In this document: in pieces, positions 10,780 through 22,082 of the stretch
Position numbering within the stretch: the first letter of the stretch is position 1
Layout of the letters: each line of letters starts with the position of its first letter
Origin: Trebouxia sp. TZW2008
Lineage: Eukaryota > Chlorophyta > Trebouxiophyceae > Trebouxiales > Trebouxiaceae
Reading direction: 5' to 3'
NCBI GenBank assembly: GCA_002118135.1
Contig: BDIU01000216.1
Location: 283,955 to 347,954 of the forward strand
DNA: 64,000 bases
Made by a program: the position numbers and the translations under genes
Notes under the pieces: model-generated
What the model was told of the DNA's origin: nothing
The model's database searches: none
The model's input: the letters and a program-made list of their open reading frames with translations, nothing else

Positions 10780-13700
10780 ATGAGCCGGCCACAATCTAAA
10801 AAGGAGCTAGCAGAGGCAGGTCGACGAAAGGTACGTTGTGGGTCGATGAGAAGCCGTTCACCACGTTCACATGCAGGGTCCGGAGAAACTTTACACTGCT
10901 TCATACTGTGTAGTTGGAAGCTTTCCGCAAACAGAAAGCCTTGGCCAGCTCTCAGGCTGCTTCAAGAGCAGCTGCACAGACCTCAAGCGCACCAGCACCC
11001 GCAACGCAAGCCTTGGACCCTAGCGTAGCTCAAGAGCATTTGCCTAGCTCAGATGGCTTGCTCTCAAGAGCTCCATCAGAGCTGCCTGTCAGCACTTTGG
11101 CGCAGCCTGTCAGTTTGGGTGGAAGTGATGAAGACACTGAAGACTCTGAACACAATGCAGCAAACAGCTTTTTGCGCAGTAGCCAGCATTCACTGGCATC
11201 TCAACCAGTGCAGAGAGCGGCCGCACCACCGTTGCCTACCATGCGCATTCCCTTCGTGGGCAGTAACAACAGCAGCAATAGTCAAATGGGTGCTTCACCC
11301 GTGGGTATTGCCACTAGTTCTGCCAACTCGACCATGCCAGGCAGCCGTCTGCAGTTCTCAGGTGCATATCAGTCTCGCCTACCCCCTCCACCCCCTGTCT
11401 TCAAGCCCCCCATCGCCCCCCAGGGGCCCACCAGCAGTAGTACTGGTCAGCTAAGCAATCCATCTCCTTGGAGGCCATCTGCACTGCACAGAGGCATCAA
11501 GCAGGGCAGCACACCCACCAAAGCTCAGAGTGCACTGCTGCCTTCACCTGTGATTCAGTTTCACCCCATGCAGTCATCGCCAGCCGGCAGCCCAGGCGTA
11601 GAGCAGCATGCCTCACAGTCACAAGTAGCCAGCAGCACAGGCACAGCGCAGCATGCAAATCACACCCCTTCTGTCCATGGTACACCTTCAGCTGAGACAC
11701 ACAGCGATTCACAGCCTGCCTCTCCAAGTGGCACACAGTTGCCCATGCAAGCGCCACTGACCAGTCCAAGAAAAGATGCATCAAGGGGAGTCCACCTACA
11801 GGCAGATGCTGAAGCTCAGCAGCAGTCAGCTTCACAGCTATTACTGGCAGATGAGCGTCAGGCCATTCCAGGAGTCGCTGTCAAGACAAGTCCTGAGGAG
11901 GACTCTAGCAGAATTGCTACCTTTGAGGGTCTCGTACAGGAGAGGGAGTCTTTTTTGATCAAGTCACCTGCTAGCAGAGAGGTGAGACTGCCTGCGCATA
12001 CATAACGTAAGCCACAATCACACCTCAGCTATCATTGTAGCTGAGGACATGTCTGTATACAGAGAGTGGTCACATGATGAAAATCTATACCTTGCGTTGC
12101 CATGGAACATTTAGAAGTGAGCCCAGATGAAGGCACTGCCTTTCCTCTAGAACAAAAGCTGTAGACCCGACAGGGGTTCCAGGCTGGCCGCGTGCTCGGC
12201 AAGCTACATGCTCCAGCAAAAGCCTTTTTTTGGCATTTGATGTAGATATGCTACATGTGTTGCAGGCCAAGGCAAGCACTCCACCTGCTGTCAGCAAGCT
12301 CAAGGGACTTGCTATCGAGGCAGAGTCTCCAGATAGTCCCCTGGTGTTCCCTTGGTCTCAAGGGCCAAACTCGACAGGGGCGGCATCAGGCTATGCCAGT
12401 CTGTCTGATAGCTACTTGAGCCGACCGCCCTCACAGAGTCCCTCGCAGGCTCCCTCACCTTCAAAGCAGGCACAGCGTGCACAGCAGGGGTCAGACTTGA
12501 CAACAGCAGCTTCAGGCTATGCCAGTCTGTCTGACAGCTACTTGAGCCGGCCGCTCTCACAAAGCCCCTCTCAGGCTCCCTCACCTGCAAAGCAGGCACA
12601 GCATGCACAGCAGGGCTTAGCGTCAACAGCAGCAGCATCAGGCTATGCCAGTCTGTCTGACAGCTATTTGAGTCGCTCGCCGTCGCAAAGCCCCACAAAG
12701 GCTCCCTCGCCTTCAAAGCAGGCGCAGCATGCACAGCATGTGTCATCTGGCGTTGTGGCTGCTCGACAACACAGCGTGTTCTCAGCACTGAGTGGTTCAA
12801 GTTCAAATGCTAGGTCACCAATAGCATCCAGCTCAGCAGCGTTCTTTAGTCCAGTGAAGTCCCCACAGCATGCAAAGCACGCTTTTCAAATTACAACCCT
12901 CGTAGCACCTTCAGACTCTCCCAGTAGCACAGTGCAGGTGTCTAGCAGTCCCCTAGAGAGTCTCCAACCTTCTTCTGTGAAGCTGCCATATACAGCTCAA
13001 GCAGTTCCTCCCTGGCGTAATAGCAGCAGTACGCAATCTCAGGTATCACAGCTACGGCCTGTGAGAGAGCCAGCACAGCCGGCTGCCAGACAGCTTCCCT
13101 GGGAGGGAAATGAGCCTGCACAGGTTACTCAGGCAAATGGTGATAGTCACCGTGACCTGGCAACAGCACACAGCAGCAGTAAGGCAAACGCGGTTAGTCA
13201 GCTTGACTTGGCTACAGCACACAGCAGCAGCAGCGGTGGTGAGGCTGCACCTGTCGCCACAAAGAAAGCAGCCAGTGGTTTGCGTACTCTGCACAAAGGT
13301 CTGTATGTTGTACCTTGACACACTTGATTGGGTGTGCTGTCTGCACAACATCCCTGCTTGTCCAAAGATGTCTGCAGCGCTTTTCTCCTTTTGGTACAGC
13401 ATGTGTAGTTGGCTGGCAGCACGATAATTGCCCATCGTACACGTCATGAGCTGCAATATCGACAATGCTGCTCTTGACTGCTGCGTCAGTAAGATCTTGG
13501 CAAGGCTCAGTCTGTTTGGGTGGGGATACACAGACAAGCTGTGACACTATCATGTGTATGCTCCCAAGGCCCAAGCCATCTTTCCTGCAGGTTCCCAAGC
13601 AACCTTGGCTGACAGCTTAGCGAGCAGCTCACAGCAAAGCAAGGCTAGTAACTCTGCAGCGCTGCAGCAGCACGCTGATAACCTTTGCTTACCTAGCACC

Positions 13701-16094
13701 CAGTCTGATCCTCTGCATTGCTTGCACTCATTCTGAGGCTGCCTCTGATGCAGGGTCTCAAGCGTCCATGGCTGACAGCTCAACAAGTGGCTTGCAGCCA
13801 GCAAAGGCCAACAACTTTGCAGCGCTGCGGCAGCACATTGACGACCTGACAAGGGAGAAGTCGGAGGTGGTGCAGGGCTTGCATTGGACTGAATCTTGAT
13901 ACTGCTGTCCCTGCAGGATCTCAAGCATCATTAGCTGACAGCTTAGCAAGCGGCTCTCAGCCGCCAAAGGCCGACAATATTGCAGTGCTGCAGCAGCGCA
14001 TTGAGCATGTCAAATGACTCTTTCTCTCTTGACGACCTGACGAGGGAGAAGTTTGAGGTGGTGCAGGGCTTGCATTGGACTGATTGATACTGCTGTCCCT
14101 GCAGGATCCCGAGCATCATTAGCTGACAGCTTAGCAAGCAGCTCACAGCAAACCAAGGCCAATAATTTTGCAGCGCTGCAGCAGCACCTTTTATTCCTGG
14201 ATTTGACATTGTGCTTGCCTTCTAACTTGCAGGGTCCCAAGCATAGTTGGCTGAAAGCTTAGCAAGTGGGTCACAGCCAGCCAAAGCCAGCAACCTAGCA
14301 GCGCTGCAGCTGCCCTTTCTGTGTGAACCTAACAATAGGCTTGCATCCAGTCAGTTTTGATACTGCGCCTTTTATGCAGGTTCTCAAGCATCATTAGCTG
14401 ACAGCTTAGCAAGCGGGTCACAGCAAACCAAGGCCAACAACTTTGCAGTGCTGCAGCAGCACATTGACGACCTGACAAGTGAGAAGTTTGAGGTGTAGCA
14501 GGGCTTGCATTGGACTGAATCTTGATACTGCTGTCCCTGCAGGATCCCAAGCATCCTTGGCTGACAGCTTAACGAACGGCTCACAGCAATACAAGGCCAA
14601 CAACTTTGCAGCGCTGCAGCAGCACATTGACGACCTGACAAGGGAGAAGTTTGAGGTGTTGCGGGGGCTGCAAGAGCAGCAGAGAATTGCTGCTAGCCTG
14701 GCTGAGGAGAATCTGCTGGCCACTGAAGACTTCAACCGCCAGGTTTGCTCTTGAACCCAACCTGCTTTAGTGTGACTTCTGAATGGAACATGCGCAGTGT
14801 CAGTGACAGTCATGCAGAACAGCAGAAGGTGGCTGCTAGTCTGGCTGAGGAAAACTTGATGGCCACTGAAGACTTCAATCGCCAGATACATTCTTGATAT
14901 GGTACATCAACATGACCTGTGGCACTTGTCAAGTCACAGCATCGGAAACAGGGGTCAGCTGCTAGCCTAGCTGAGGAGAAACTTGAATCGCCAGTTGATA
15001 TTCACAGTCACTGTCTGCTGTCTCATTGGCAGGCTTTGATGAGACAGCTGGAAAACCCGCTTGACGCTACTGGTGATAGTGATGACAGGAGTTACAGCTT
15101 CATAAGCAGCTTCAATACCCTGCTGCTCTGCAGCAGACTCACAATTGACCTCTTCTCAATGCAATTGCGCTGACTTCAACATTGGACAATCAACTCAATG
15201 TGTCTCAAGCTTTCTAGCCCAACCACCTTCTGCTAAGGGTTTGCCTTGAGACTAGTCAAACACTGCTTCAGCACAAGGTTGATGGTCTTCAGTAACTGCA
15301 ACTTCTGACATAGTCTTGGTGCTGTGCAGGCTGAAGCTCTGCAGCAGGCTTGGACTCACGCCTGGTTGTGTTGGTGTGTACAAAACAAATGTGCAGAGCA
15401 GCCCATACAAATTCATACATTCACAACGGTGCTTGAGAGAATAGCGCAGTGCACAAGACATTGACATCTTCTGCTGTATCATGAATAGTCTTCCAGCTGA
15501 TGGCTATCTTCAATCAAGAGACTGCCTGATACGGTTGGAAATGATGCTCGAGAAAAGCAGGGATGGTGCACAGGCACTGTGAACTGACAAGCATCTTCTA
15601 TGCTGTGCAGGCTGAAGGTCTGCAGCAGACTCAAATTCAAACTTCATCTTAATGCAATTGCGCTGCCGTCAACATTGGACCATCCACTCAATGTGTCTCG
15701 TGCTTACCTAAGGACCTTCTGCTAGGGGTGCACCTTGAGCATAATCAAACACTGCTTGCAAAGAACATCAATGGCCTTCATTCAGAAAGCGGATTTGTCA
15801 GCAGACTGTGCATCTTCAGTAGTGACTGCAGTTTCTCAAATAGCTATTATGCTATGCAGGCTGAAGCTCTGCAGCAGACGCGGAAGGAGGTGCAGCAGCT
15901 GGAAGCGCAGCTGCAGGAGCAGCTTTTGGGGCAGGAGCAGCTGGCAGCTGAGAGGGACTCTTTCAAGGCAGGAGCGCATGCAGCTGCAGATCAATCCAAG
16001 GTACAACACAAGTTTGTGTGACAATAGCCTACTGCCTATTGCCTTGAAGTTCTGGGAGGCAGGAGCAAATGCAGCTGCAGGTCCCAATGCAAAG

Positions 16095-16133
<39 letters not shown>

Positions 16134-19100
16134 TTCTGTCAGTCATGGTCACATAGTCAGCCACAAATATGACGCACAGCAGAGAATGCTGTTTGAGGTG
16201 TTTTCAATGGAAGAGAAGGTGCTGCAAGTATGCAGCAGAGAGATCAGGCTTCAGAAGGACATCAGGACAGGTTCACCAGGACAACTGCACTAAGTCCATC
16301 TTACATATCAGGCAAGATAACATTGACTACAATGGTTATGCACGTGCAGAGTTTGGCATCTGAGGTGGTTGCATCAAAAGAGGAAGTGCTGCAAGTGTGC
16401 AGTATGGAGATCAGGCTTCAGCAAGATCTCAGGACAAGCTGAACAGGGCAATATGCACTGAGGCAATCTTGCCTCTCAAGCCGGATCAAACTGACTACAA
16501 TTGTGACGCTTTTGCAGAGTTTGGCATCTGAGGTAGTTGCATTGGAAGAGAAGGTGCTGCAAGTGCGTAGCAGAGAGATCAGGCTCCAGAAGGAGACAGA
16601 CAGGCTGCAGGAGGGCTTGCAGGAAGCGGAGAAGCAGCTGCAGACCAGCAGGCAGGACAGAGCCAACCTGCTAGCAACCATTGATCTCCTTCAGGTAACC
16701 TCATGTCCCTATATAATTGAATGATCTTGACCTTGTCTCCCCGACCATACACTTGTTTGCCGAAGTGTGGCTTGTAAAACTGTGCAGTCAATGCATGGTG
16801 GATTTAGCTTTGTGAGAATTGCCAGACAGCGTCACTGTTGCTGTCACTGTCACTGTCATTGACACTGTCATTCGTTGTCACTGTCACAGTCAGGTATGTC
16901 TTAAGGGTAGAGCCTATAATCAAAGATCAGTGCTTTCGGGCAACAGCACGCCCAAAGGTGGGTCAGTCCTGCCTGAGCAATTGTTCAGCTGCTGTCCACT
17001 GAGAACACGTTTTACTATATATATAATATAGGGTGTCCCTGGTGTTGTAGCCAGCATCCTTGGTGAAATCCAACAGATGTGTTGCGCTCTACGTTTGTCA
17101 GGTTCAGTTCAATTTCTAGATACATGCCATTGTGTGACTTGTCTGCAGGAAGAGCAGAAGTCTCTGCTGGCAAAGCTGACACAGTCAGCATCTCACTTAA
17201 TCCCAAAGCAGCCACAAACACACGCACAGACTGCTGCAGCACAGACTGACCAGATGTATTGCATTCTGCTTATCACTTCTGTATATCACTTTCAGTTCAA
17301 TTATAGATTCATGTCATGACATGAATTGATTGTCTGCAGGAAGAGAAGAAGTTGCTACTGACAAAGCTGAGGCAGTCAGCATCTCACCCATACCCAGGGC
17401 AGTCACAAATACATGCACAGACTGCTGAAGCGCAGACTGACCAGATGTGTTACCTTCTGCTTATCACTTCTGTTTATCGCTTTCAGTTCAACTGCGACAT
17501 ATGTCACTGTGAGATTTGTCTGCAGGACGAGAAAAAGTCTCTGCTGGCAAAGCTGAGACAGTCAGCGTCTCAGCCATATCAACGGCATACACAGACTGCT
17601 GGGAAACAGACTGATCAGAGGTGTTACCTTCTGCTTATCGCTTCTGTTAATCGCTTTCAGTTCAACTGCGGCATATGTCACTGTGAGATTTGTCTGCAGG
17701 AAGAGAAAAAGTCTCTGCTGGCAAAGCTGAGACAGTCAGCGTCTCAGCCATACCAAGGGCATACACAGACTGCTGGGAAACAGGCTGATCAGATGTGTTA
17801 CCTTCTGCTTATCACTTCTGTTTATTGCTTTCAGTTCAACTGCGACATATGTCACTGTGAGATTTGTCTGCAGGAAGAGAAAAAGTCTCTGCTGGCAAAG
17901 CTGAGACAGTCAGCATCCCAGCCACACTCAGCGCAGCCACAGACGCACGCACAGACTGCTAAAGCGCGATCTGCAGTGTCAAGCGCAGCGGCAAGGCGTG
18001 ATGGGGTTGGGCAGAAATCTGCATTGGATCAGGACGCTGCCTCTGGCCCAAGTGGCAGGGATGCAAAAGCAGAAGCTGAAAGGGATGCGCTGACAAGCAG
18101 ATTGCAGTCCAACGCAGGTGTGTTTGCACGTTGCAGCAAACCTTGACAACAGCTCAAGGTCTTGCTAAAATGAGCAGACTATGTGTGTATGGCTAGTGGT
18201 CCTGACTTTGGCTTTCAAGGAGCACAGAGCAAAGAGCAGTTTGTAAGTTGATGATGTCAGCACTGCATCTGACAGGAATCCAGTTGCAAAAACTGAGAAG
18301 GATGCACTCACTAGCACATCACAGTCCAATGCAGGCGTGTCTGCAACTGTTGACACAGGAAGTCCAACTTGACATCTGCTAAGGCCATGCGATGGGCCTC
18401 TACAGGATGCAGCAGATGCACCAGGATCTTCCATGCCTTATACACCGAAATTCAGTCCTTGCTGAGTTGAGCAAATTGATTGCAGACCATGGTAAAACGT
18501 CACACATCCAGACACGTGTGAAGGGTTCATATGTTGATGGCAAAACTGCCATGTTACATCATTGTCATCAGCAAGAGCAGGGGCATAGAAGGACTGTCCT
18601 CAATCTGGCTGTAGAAAAGCTGACTGGTTTGAAAATGCCATTGCCCTTTGGAATTGGCAAAGACTCCAGACATACATCAACAGTTCTTTGCTGCAGGGGC
18701 TTCACAAGCCAAAGGATAGCTGACGAGTCCTTGAGATTGCACCAGCAGCAGCAACAGCAGTCACATCACTTTATTCGCAGCAAGTCTGATTGGCTTGAGA
18801 GTGCTGCAGGGGCTTCCACAAGCCAAAGGATAGCTGATGATTCCTTGAGACTGCACCAGCAGCAGCCGCAAGGAATAGTCAGCAGCTCTGTGCAAAATGG
18901 TTTACACCATTCTGCACAGAGCTGCTGACTATTGTAACCATTGTGAACCAGAGCCTAGACAGGATCCTGCATTCTCACCCTTGTCACAGCAAGTTTGAAC
19001 AGTGTCAATGTCCTACAGGAGCGTCCACTAGTCAAAGGATAGCTGATGACGCCCTGAGGTTGCATCAGCAGCAGCAGGGAACAGTCAGCAGTTCCTTACA

Positions 19101-20805
19101 AGGTGGTGTAGACCAGAGCCTGATCAGGATCCTGCATTCTCACCCAGGTAACAGCAAAATGACAGTTTTGTTGTATAGAGCAATAATCAACTTCGCCTTG
19201 CATTGAGTCGCATGCATTGTTTGCGGCTTCGTATCAAGTTTGCCTGACTTATGTTGTTGTATAAGCTCGGATGGAACAGTCTTGTGAAGGCACGGTCTTT
19301 CTAAAACATTATCTTTGCTAAGTAAGGTGTTGAATGTGGGTCTTGACGTGCATATGCTTGAGTACATTGGAGTACGCAGCAAAGATGGACACAATGCTTC
19401 GAAATACACAAGCTGAAATCATGGCATGATTGTCCTGATGCAGACCAATGTGTTTGCCGGTGCTGCAGAAGAACAGCTACTGCTAGAGTCCTTTGAAAGA
19501 ACTATTGCCACTTTGCACCCTATATGGGCCTCTTAAATGCACCAGCCTCAAGTTCTGTGCACACACGCTCCTGTATGGTTTCAGGTGCTGTAGAGCAACA
19601 ACAGCTGCAAGAGTCCCTCCACACAATCATTGGCGATCTGCAGCCTTGCCAGGTCCTTCACATGCACCAGCCTCATATTCCCTGTGCTAACATGCCTGTA
19701 TGATTTCAGGTGCTGTAGAGCAACAACAGCTGCTAGAGTCCATCTATGCCATGATTGGCGACCTAGAAGCCGAGAAGCAGTCATTTGTTGCCCAGCAGCA
19801 CAGTCAGCAGGTAATCCTTTGATGCTAGGCAGTATGTTGCTGAGCAGCATAGTCAGCAGACATTTTGTGACTGACAAGAAGTATCAGCAGCACAAAGACG
19901 GTTCAGTATGCAGTGGTCTGCAGAAACACGCAACACCTTGCAGCTTCCAGTGAAAGCATGTCTGAAGGCCGTTGTTATAAGTATACATGTTGGCTCATTT
20001 GTGCTTTCAGGTTTGCTAAACACAGGGATATACAAAATATGACAGCTGTATATAGCATGACATACAAATGTCACCCTCTGTGCTCTGTAGAGCTTGATGT
20101 ATCTTGTCTCAGCAAGGTCTGTTGTGTCATACTGAAAATCTGTCAAGGCAGATACCCCAGCATAATCAGTCACAGCTAGCAGCCTGAGTCATGCTAGTAC
20201 ATATGTACCTACTGCACCCAAATCTTCAGGAGAACATGGGATTTGTAAAAAACTTGTTACCGCAGGCTGAGATACAGCATCTCTACACAGTCAACTCAGA
20301 CTTGCAGAGGAAGCTGGAGACTCAGACTCAGAGGCTTGAGTTGGCTATACAGCAGCAAGCTCATGCCACTCCTCGAGCTGCATACTCTTCTTCTAGCCCC
20401 ACTTTCATGACCCTACCCCCTTCACAGCGTGCTGAGCCACAGCTGCAGCAGGCTGGCCCACAGCTGCAGCCCTTCAGCCAGCAGCTGCAACAGACTGGCC
20501 TGCAGCTGGAGCCCACTAGTGCACAGCTACGGCAGGCTGGGCCACAGCTGTGGACAGGTGCGCAAGCATTGCCTGGTGATGTGCAGCACACTCAGGGCAT
20601 AAGCCCCAAGGTCTTGCAAGGCATTGTGGCCAATGGTGATGGACATGACATGCATTCCTGGGTCCCAGGAGGGGTGCAGGGGGTCCAAGGTCATGACAGA
20701 CATGTACAGTCAGCTCCGCCGACACCCATGCCCCAGAGGGCTCTCAGACCATCCAGCCATATGCAGTCAGGTGGGCATGCATATAGTTCTGATATGTACC
20801 TTTGA
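10780..20805 (+). CDS. BLI: BLISTER-like coiled-coil protein
   Basis: BLISTER is a plant coiled-coil protein that interacts with the Polycomb methyltransferase CLF in Arabidopsis. Reconstructed exons: 10780-10830, 10914-11981, 12266-13298, 14543-14742, 15860-16000, 16518-16694, 17874-18117, 19019-19102, 19710-19810, 20266-20805; 3639 nt, 1212 aa, phases all consistent. Shared with plant BLISTER: an N-terminal basic AGRRK-LEAFRKQKA helix, ALQQHIDDLTREKF, SLAEENLLATEDFNRQ, ASEVVALEEKVLQVRSRE, the short LLAKL segment, a MIGDLEAEKQSF helix, and near the end LQRKLETQTQRLEL. Exons 2-3 are long, Ser/Pro/Gln-rich and probably disordered. Residues from 12376-12750 form three in-frame 40-aa repeats (ASGYASLSDSYLSRP...). 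The tail has repeated AGPQLQ units. The plant C-terminal GWIMKMFP-like motif is not found. Exons 4-9 are all accompanied by echoes, so exact exon use, especially exon 8, needs transcripts. Confidence 0.82.
12376..12750 (+). repeat. Coding minisatellite in BLISTER-like exon 3 (3 x about 40 aa)
   Basis: Three consecutive in-frame units of about 120 bp each encode ASGYASLSDSYLSR followed by PSQSPSQAPSP and KQAQHAQ. The unit length is a multiple of three, so copy number can change without frameshift. They fall in the disordered region. Confidence 0.9.
13591..14742 (+). repeat. Seven tandem copies of BLISTER-like exon 4 5' part
   Basis: Copies begin just after an AG acceptor at 13591, 13754, 13917, 14105, 14233, 14380 and 14543 (163-bp spacing in three of six intervals). 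Each reads G-SQA(S/T)LADSL then QQHIDDLT-like sequence at varying decay. Only the last copy (14543-14742) continues to a usable donor with the LLATEDFNRQ end. The six upstream copies break off near EKFEV and contain stops. Confidence 0.9.
14819..15003 (+). repeat. Downstream echoes of BLISTER-like exon 4 3' part
   Basis: About 14819-14888 repeats the exon end (VAASLAEENLMATEDFNRQ). A second, shorter and more decayed copy is at about 14945-14997. Neither has the exon's 5' part or acceptor, so they are donor-side echoes in intron 4. Confidence 0.85.
15330..16097 (+). repeat. Echoes around BLISTER-like exon 5
   Basis: The exon start (tgcag|GCTGAAGCTCTGCAGCAG) recurs at 15330 and 15611 before the real exon at 15860. 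The exon end (GGCAGGAGCGCATGCAGCTG) recurs once after it at about 16050-16097, just before a short CTGT tract. Confidence 0.82.
16098..16136 (+). repeat. (CTGT)n microsatellite
   Basis: About 39 bp of CTGT units in the intron after BLISTER-like exon 5, directly following the donor-side echo. Confidence 0.9.
16177..16441 (+). repeat. Two upstream echoes of BLISTER-like exon 6
   Basis: About 16177-16263 and 16347-16441 repeat the first half of exon 6 (GAAGAGAAGGTGCTGCAAGT and the IRLQ-coding part). The second copy keeps the acceptor cagAGTTTGGCATCTGAGG. Neither reaches the second half of the exon or its donor. Confidence 0.85.
17149..17950 (+). repeat. Five tandem copies of BLISTER-like exon 7 5' part
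   Basis: Copies start after ctgcag at 17149, 17340, 17526, 17700 and 17874 (spacings 191, 186, 174, 174). Each encodes E-(E/K)-K-SLLAKLRQSAS or a close variant. The last continues into the real exon. Because 174 is divisible by three, one frame stays open across the last copies and their introns (17352-18146). Confidence 0.9.
18697..19102 (+). repeat. Three tandem copies of BLISTER-like exon 8
   Basis: Acceptor-linked copies at 18697, 18810 and 19019 encode GASTSQRIAD(D/E)(S/A)LRLHQQQ. The first carries a 1-nt loss that changes frame. The second runs into a stop through the hairpin at 18878-18929. The third has an in-phase donor at 19102 and is used in my model. Confidence 0.85.
18878..18929. 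repeat. Long perfect-arm inverted repeat (hairpin)
   Basis: A 17-bp arm beginning GTCAGCAGCTCTGTGCA is followed by its exact reverse complement after an 18-nt spacer, which itself contains ATGGT/ACCAT. It lies at the end of the second exon-8 copy and looks like a short inverted duplication made by a template switch. Confidence 0.9.
19460..19860 (+). repeat. Echoes around BLISTER-like exon 9
   Basis: The exon start (GTGCTGTAGAGCAACAACAG) recurs at about 19460 (diverged) and 19585 before the real exon at 19710. The exon end (GCAGCACAGTCAGCAG) recurs after it at about 19832-19858. Confidence 0.82.
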
Positions 20806-22082
20806 GATGGTCTGGGGAATTGATGATAGGTAGATAGATACTTCAGTGGCATTATATTTGGTCTCTGGCAAAGCGCACGAAAGTGCAGACTTGCGGGCAT
20901 AGCTGTTTATTGCTTGCTAGTCACTTTCGACACCATGAGTACAAGTTTGAGCTCTCAGTTGTCGTTCATAGTGCTTGTGGACAATATGCCCTACATGCCC
21001 TTATGATTGACCTCCCTGCTCAAACATGCACATCAGTCCAGAACTTTCCAAGCTATTGCAATGGAAGCACTTGGTCAAACGGTGTAGTAAGCTCCAAAGT
21101 AAGCTTTGCAAAGTTGTTGAAAAGTTTAATTCACAAAAGTGTCAAACAAGTTTTGCAGAGAATGGCAGGATCACGTCTTGAGATTGTTTGTGCAATGCAG
21201 AGCGCAAGTCATCAGGCGTTTGGGGATGGCTAGGGAATGTCCTTGCTCCTCGTCCAAAACAGCCAGAGCAAAGCCTCATATCATGATGGTCATGACTGGG
21301 TCATGACTGAAGAGAGCAGCGCTTTTCTGCTTGCAGCAAGGCTGATTTAGATTTGCTGTTGAGTCATGAGTGCTCTGTGTACAGATTCGATCATTGATCA
21401 CTGTTTAGCTCTGTTTCAGACCCCGTCTTGTGCAGGCATTGCAATGTCGCACTGTCAGTGTACAAGTGGTGTTCAACGTGTTTAGACCCTTTAAACTAAG
21501 ACTTTATGTACCGCTGCGGCGAGTATGTGAAACGCCATCTGTCAATTGCCATCCGCTGGTCAGTGTCAAGGCTACTGCCAAGCAGCGTCCCAGAGGCTTT
21601 ACAATGTCGCCATCTGCTAACGCATTATGGCTAGCCAGTACCCTCAGCTCAATGCTTGTGCTGCATTCTAGCTGCATTTCAGAGCAATCATTATTAGCTG
21701 CCATGCGACTCTGCATAGTGTTCGGTACACCTGTTATGGTATCGTGATAAAGCTCAACCTGCTTGCAGCAACTGCAGGACATCTATCATGTTGATAGACC
21801 TCAACCTGCACGCAGCAACTACAGCACTCTTTTGTCTGATGCAACTCTGCGCAATGTTCAATACACCTGGTATGGCAATACACCTGCTGACTGCAGCTGC
21901 AGGACACCTATCAAGGTGTTAACTCAACCTGCTTGCAGCAACCAAGCAATGCTTTGTCTATGGGATAAGTCACAGCATGCAAAGGGGGGCCAAACATCTG
22001 GGCTACTCAGCATCGCGACCTTCTATCGCACTGTCATTCAGAGCATAGCAGACTGCTGATTTGTGGTGACCACATATGCGGG
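20806..22082. other. Convergent region BLISTER-like / LST8 with local duplications
   Basis: No conserved ORF is seen in these 1277 bp. Around 21700-21950 a block containing ctcaacctgcttgcagcaac and an actctgc(a/g)(t/c)a(g/a)tgtt(c)...tacacctg phrase occurs twice in tandem. The end of LST8 exon 4 is also echoed at 22001-22075. Confidence 0.6.
22001..22075 (-). repeat. Echo of LST8 last exon end
   Basis: This 75-bp block (ggctactcagcatcgcgacc...gcagactgctg) repeats 22081-22155 with scattered differences. In transcription order it is a downstream copy of the 3' end of the last coding exon including its stop region, so it would lie in the 3' UTR. Confidence 0.88.
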
